Source: Craurococcus roseus | GTDB lineage: Bacteria; Pseudomonadota; Alphaproteobacteria; Acetobacterales; Acetobacteraceae | Direction: 5' to 3' | Assembly (NCBI RefSeq): GCF_039523795.1 | Contig: NZ_BAAAFZ010000011.1 | Coordinates: 1 to 64,000 of the forward strand | Length of the DNA stretch: 64,000 bases | Part shown: positions 59,947 to 64,000 of the stretch, piece by piece | How positions within the stretch are numbered: position 1 is the first letter of the stretch | Layout: each line of letters starts with the position of its first letter | Notes under the pieces: generated by a model | What the model was told of the DNA's origin: nothing | What the model saw: only the letters and a program-made list of their open reading frames with translations | Databases searched by the model: none | Program-made: the position numbers and the translations under genes

Positions 59947-61338
59947 CGCGGCTCTTCTACTGGATCGACCACACCGGCACCTACGACGGCAACAGCGGGG
60001 TGCAGCGCGTGACGCGCGCGCTCGCCGCGGCGTTGGCGGAGGGCGGGCGCGAGGTGCTGCCGGTGCGCTGGTGCGCGGAGCGCGAGGCCGTCGTCCACGC
60101 CGAAGCGCGCTGGACCGAGGGCCTCGCCGCGTACGGCGGCCCGCGCCTCCCGACCGGACCGGCGGCGGGTGAGGCGCTGCACATGGCGGCCGCCGACGGC
60201 GCCGGGCCGCCGATCGCCGGCGCGTGGCTGGTGGTGCCCGAGGTGCCGCACGTGGCGGGCGCGGGGGCGCCGAGCCTCGCGGTCGCGCTCGACTACGCCC
60301 GGTTCCACGGGCTGCGCAGCGCGGCCGTGTTCTACGACCTTATACCGCTCCGCTTCCCGGGCTACGAAGCCATGGCGGCGGACCACGCCCGCTACGCCCG
60401 GGCGCTGGCCGGCGCCGACCTCGTGCTCGGCATCTCGCGCGACTGCACGGAGGACCTGCGGCGCTGGTGGGCCGGGGAGGGCCGCGACCCCGCCCGCCTG
60501 CCGCGCCTGCGCGCCCTGCCGCTGCCGGAAGAGATGCCCGACACGCCGCGCGGGATGGACGCGGAGGAGCCGCCCGCGCCGCCGGTGCGCTTCCTGTCCT
60601 TCGGCACGGTGGAGCCGCGCAAGAATCAGGTCGAGGCGATGCGCGCCTTCGCCCGCCTGCGCGCCCGCCGGCGCGACCTCGACATGCGCTTCGACCTGGT
60701 GGGCAACATCCACGGCGCCGTGGCCGCCGCCGCCGAGGAGATCGCGGCGCGGGAGCCGCGCATCAGCTTGCACGGCTACCTGCCGGACGACGAGGTGCGC
60801 GCCCTCCTCCAGCGGTCGCACGCCACCGTTTTCGTCTCGAAAGCCGAGGGCTACGGCCTGCCGATCGCGGAAAGCCTTTGGCTCGGCCGCCCGTGCCTCT
60901 GCTCGGACCACGGCTCGATGGCGGAGATCGCCGAAGGCGGCGGGTGCCTCGCCGTTCCCGCGTCCGACCCCGCGGCGATCGAAGCGGGCTTCGAGCGGCT
61001 GGCGGCGGACCCGGCGCTGCGCCGGCGCCTCGCCGCCGAGGCCCGCGGCCGCCCGCTCCGCCGCTGGCGCGACTACGCCGACGCGCTGCTCGCCGCTCTG
61101 GCCGAAGCGCCGCTCCTGCCGAATATGCTCCTGCTGGAAGGCTCGAAGGCCGCCGCCGACCCCGGGCCGCTGGAAGGCGCGGGCATGGCGGTGCGCCGCC
61201 TCCACTGGCGCCCGGCGTCGCGCGCCCTGCTGCCGGGCGCCGCCGCGGCGCCGGAACAGCCCGCGCCGGGCGACGGCAGGCTCGGCGGCCTTTGGGCGGC
61301 GCTGCCGTCCTCCACCTGCGCCGGCGCCGCCGAAGCGG
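59943..61338 (+). CDS. GT4 domain, N-terminal part of large multidomain glycosyltransferase (abuts gap)
   Basis: From the GTG overlapping the previous stop: FYWIDHTGTYDGNSGVQRVTR (first-sugar-binding turn), VVPEVPHVAGAGAPSLAVAL, VFYDLIPLRFPGYEAM, FLSFGTVEPRKNQVEAMRAF, LHGYLPDDEV, FVSKAEGYGLPIAESLWLGR (EX7E) and C-terminal SMAEIAEGGGCLAVP. It ends at a 70-base gap with no stop, so it is most likely fused to the part beginning at 61409. The domain resembles those in mannosyl/rhamnosyl transferases of EPS clusters. Confidence 0.8.
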
Positions 61339-61408
61339 NNNNNNNNNNNNNNNNNNNNNNNNNNNNNNNNNNNNNNNNNNNNNNNNNNNNNNNNNNNNNN
61401 NNNNNNNN
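61339..61408. other. assembly gap (70 N)
   Basis: Unknown bases between the two parts of the large glycosyltransferase. Frames on each side differ (frame 0 before, frame 1 after), so the size is an estimate. Confidence 0.99.
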
Positions 61409-63906
61409 CGCGCGGGCTCGGCCTCCGCGTCGCGCTGGAAGCCCCTCCCGCCGCGCCGTCCGACCCGGCGTGGCTCCGGGCCCTCGCCGCCGCCGACCTC
61501 GCCCTCTTTGCCAGCACCGAGGCGCGTGACGCGGCGTTGGCGATGGCGCTCCGCGCCTTGCCGCGCACCGCCACGCTCCGCGAGCGCTTCCGCGTCGGCG
61601 CCGCGGGCGCGGCGGCGTTGGGCGCCATCGCCTCCGACCTGCCGCGCACCGCCGCCGCCGGCGCGCCGGAGCCGGTGCGGCGGGTGTTCTACTGGGTCGG
61701 CCTCACCGTCACGCAGACCTTCAACACGGGCATACAGCGCGTGGCGCGCCAACTCGCCGCCGCCCTGGAACGCCGCGGGGTGGAAACGGTGCCGGTTAAA
61801 TGGGATCCGGCCGCGCGCCGCATCGTGCCGGTTTCCGAAGAGGAAGCCGAAACCCTGGCCCGCTGGGACGGCCCGCCGGCGCGGCGGCGCCTGGCGGCGG
61901 TGCCGGAGCGGCTGGCCGGCGAGTGGCTCCTGCTGCCCGAGCTGACGATGGGCAGCCCCGTGCCCGAAGGCGGCCCGCTCGGCTTCGCGCGGCGCTCGGG
62001 GATGCGGACCGCGGCGGTGTTCTACGACCTCATCCCGGAGAAGATGCCGGAGGTCTACCCGCCCGTCGCGCTCGAAGCCATGCGCGCCTACTGGACCGAC
62101 CTCGCTTCGGCCGACCTCCTGCTGCCCATTTCCTGGACCGCATCCGCCGACCTCGCCCGTTGGCTCTCCGGCAGGTCGCTGCCCTTGCCCGCCATCCTGC
62201 CCTGCCCGCTCGCCGGAAGCGCCGGGGGTCCGCGCGCGACCGAGCCGGCCGCCGCGCCGCCCCCGGGCGAAGCGCTGCGCCTGCTCGCGGTCGGCACATG
62301 GGAGCCGCGCAAGAACTACCCCCGCCTGCTGCGCGCCCTCCGCGACGCGCAGCGCCGGTCGTCGTCGGCGGCGCGCCGCATCGAACTGACCCTGGTCGGC
62401 CGCCGCTCGGGGTTCGCGGAACTCGACGCGGAGGTCGAGCGCCTCGCCGCCGAAACCGGCACCGAGTTGATCGACCACGCCGAGGAGGCGGAGCTGTCCC
62501 GCCGGTGGCGGGCCGCCCACGCGACCGTCTACGCTTCCTGGGAAGAGGGCTTCGGCCTGCCGGTGCTGGAAAGCCTGTGGCACGGCCGCCCCTGCCTTTG
62601 CCACCACGGTTCCGCCATGGCGGAGGTGGCTCCCGGCGGCGGCGCGCTGATGGTGGACATGCTGGACGAGGGCGCCGTCGCTTCCGCGCTGCGGCGCTTG
62701 GCGGAAGAGCCCGGCCTGCTCGACCGCCTGGGCGCCGAAGCGGTCGCGCGCCCCCTCCGCTCTTGGGACGGCTACGCGGAGGACATGGTGCTCGCGCTGT
62801 CCCGCGCCGGCGCCGCGCCCGGCTGGCCGCTGCCGGACGTGCTGCCCGCGCCCGCGGTCGGCGAGCGCCGCCCGCTCCTCACCTGCGCCATCACCACCTA
62901 CAACCGCGCGCCCTGGCTTTCGCACAGCCTGCCGCTGCTGCTCGAAGCCACGCGGCCGTGGCGCGACGTGGTGGAGGTGGTGGTCTGCGACAACGCCTCC
63001 ACGGACGCGACGCCCGACGTGGTGAGGCGCTTCGGGTTCGAGGCGCACCTCAGCGCCCACCGCAACCCCGCGAACGTCGGGATGCTCGGCAACCTCGGCG
63101 CCACCGCCCGGCACGCGCGCGGCGCCTTCGTGTGGCTGCTCGGCGACGACGACCTGCTGGTGGACGGCGCGATCGAGAACGTGCTGGAGGGGCTGGCCGC
63201 GCACCCCGAGGTCGAGATGGCGTACATGAACTACGCCTACACCACCTTCGACCGGCCGGAGCTGCTGCTGGACGCGGCCAACGTCATAGAATCGGCCACG
63301 CCGATCGCGCCCGGCGGGCCGAACCGCCGCGTGCCCGCGCTGCGCGAGGCGTCGCCGCTCAACGAGAACCTGTTCACCGCCATCTACGCCTGCGCCTTCC
63401 GCCGCGACCACGCGATCCGCGGCTACGGCCTGGACACCCGCGGCGCGCCCTTCACGTCGCTCCTCACCTGCGTGCCGTCCTCCGTCTACGCGCTGGCGGC
63501 GCTCCAGGACCGGCCGGCGTGGTGGGTGGGCGAGCCCGCGGTGGTGGTGAACATGAACGTGTCCTGGACGCGCTGGGTGCTGCTCTGGCACCTGGAGCGG
63601 ATGCCGGACCTGTTCGACACGGCGGAGCGCGCGGGCGTGGCGCCCGCGGCGCTCGAACGCTACCGCGCGACCCACGCCAGGGAGGCGGCGCGCTGGCTGC
63701 GCGAAGCCTGGTTCGACGCCGAGGACGCGGTGCGCCGCAACGTCTCGGCGGCGCGGCTGCTGGAACGCTGCAAGCACCTGCCGGTGTTCCGCGAACAACT
63801 CGCGGGCGTGCGCCGCGCCTACGCGGAAGCTTGGGAGGCGGGGCGCGTTTCCGCGGACGGCGCGCCGCCGGGGGAACTCTTCGGGCGCTACGGCTTAGAC
63901 GGGTGA
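61409..63906 (+). CDS. GT4-GT2 C-terminal part of large multidomain glycosyltransferase (abuts gap)
   Basis: Over 830 residues in the open frame after the gap. First comes an Ala-rich part (LALFASTEARDAALAMALRA), then a second GT4 domain: VFYWVGLTVTQTFNTGIQRV, VFYDLIPEKMPEVYPP, LLAVGTWEPRKNYPRLLRAL and YASWEEGFGLPVLESLWHGR. It is followed by a GT2 domain: LTCAITTYNRAPWLSHSL, VVVCDNASTDATPDVVRRFG, NVGMLGNLGATARHARGAFV and WLLGDDDLLVDGAIENVLEG (DxD-type). No stop or start separates it from the 59943 part, so one protein of about 1300 residues with three transferase domains is likely. Could be a processive or dual-linkage enzyme. Confidence 0.8.
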
Positions 63907-63962
63907 GGGAGGCCGCCGAGCCTGGGCTTCGGCGTCCGGGGAACGGGACGGGGAGGGATGGC

Positions 63963-64000
63963 ATGATCCGCAGCGGCCGCCGGCCGGAAGCGAGCGGGAC
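63963..64000 (+). CDS. start of a further gene, cut by the window edge
   Basis: An ATG (MIRSGRRPEASG) preceded by GGGGAGGG five bases upstream, 56 bases after the glycosyltransferase stop. Only 12 codons are visible; nothing can be said of function, but the context suggests another member of the glycan cluster. Confidence 0.4.
   Translation, partial: MIRSGRRPEASG

Overview
The window is a very GC-rich (roughly 73 percent by eye) bacterial chromosome segment with dense coding on both strands. It has many orphan periplasmic receptors of the Bug/TTT type, a phasin, an LPS core/lipid A block (DUF374 acyltransferase, waaA, lpxK), multidomain glycosyltransferases and many GTG/TTG starts. This combination fits an alphaproteobacterium, most likely Rhodospirillales/Acetobacteraceae (Roseomonas-like); that placement is inference from gene content, not from a marker gene. 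Five runs of N show the sequence is a draft scaffold, and several runs sit inside genes and break the reading frame, so their lengths are estimates.

Layout. 1-5.3 kb: a Suv3-like helicase running off the left edge, a SLATT-domain membrane protein, an MFS transporter and a secreted NTF2-like protein. 5.5-12.5 kb: a small-molecule uptake/oxidation island with two orphan Bug receptors, an orphan ABC receptor, a TauD-type and a PhyH-type oxygenase, then a YbdK-type carboxylate-amine ligase and a YciE/YciF stress protein. 13.7-19.3 kb: a probable envelope-repair operon (pspA, yiaAB, a LplT-PlsC-acyl-ACP synthetase fusion and an unknown coupled gene), divergent from a TetR gene with three copies of one operator. 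19.4-30.1 kb: hydrolase, ketopantoate reductase-like gene, putative zinc peptidase, YdhR-like and DUF2786 proteins, VOC protein, two PstS-like orphan receptors, proC, TetR plus phasin, and a branched-chain amino acid type receptor.

30.3-42.4 kb is dominated by envelope lipids: a lipid kinase, an LpxH-like phosphoesterase, a GT4 glycosyltransferase, a secreted RTX/DUF4214 protein, DUF374 acyltransferase, waaA (with an in-frame TAG near its start), lpxK, and a TetR-devBCA exporter operon with a perfect 18-bp palindromic operator over its promoter. 42.4-52.5 kb holds housekeeping and stress genes: hemolysin III, ABC-F, a secreted unknown, tRNA-Leu, cupin, otsB-otsA, a hydrolase, another amino-acid type receptor and an orphan ccoS. 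52.5-64 kb is a surface-polysaccharide cluster: GT4, gmhA, gmhB, GT4, a C-methyltransferase-like protein, gmd, an rmd-like reductase, a DUF4214 protein and a very large GT4-GT4-GT2 glycosyltransferase. Most of its later genes overlap by 4 bases, pointing to one transcript that makes deoxyhexose- and heptose-containing glycan.

The most system-like units are the TetR-controlled PspA/YiaAB/Aas operon, the transporter-less receptor/dioxygenase island, and the polysaccharide operon with its DUF4214 member. No CRISPR array, prophage, insertion sequence or rRNA was seen.
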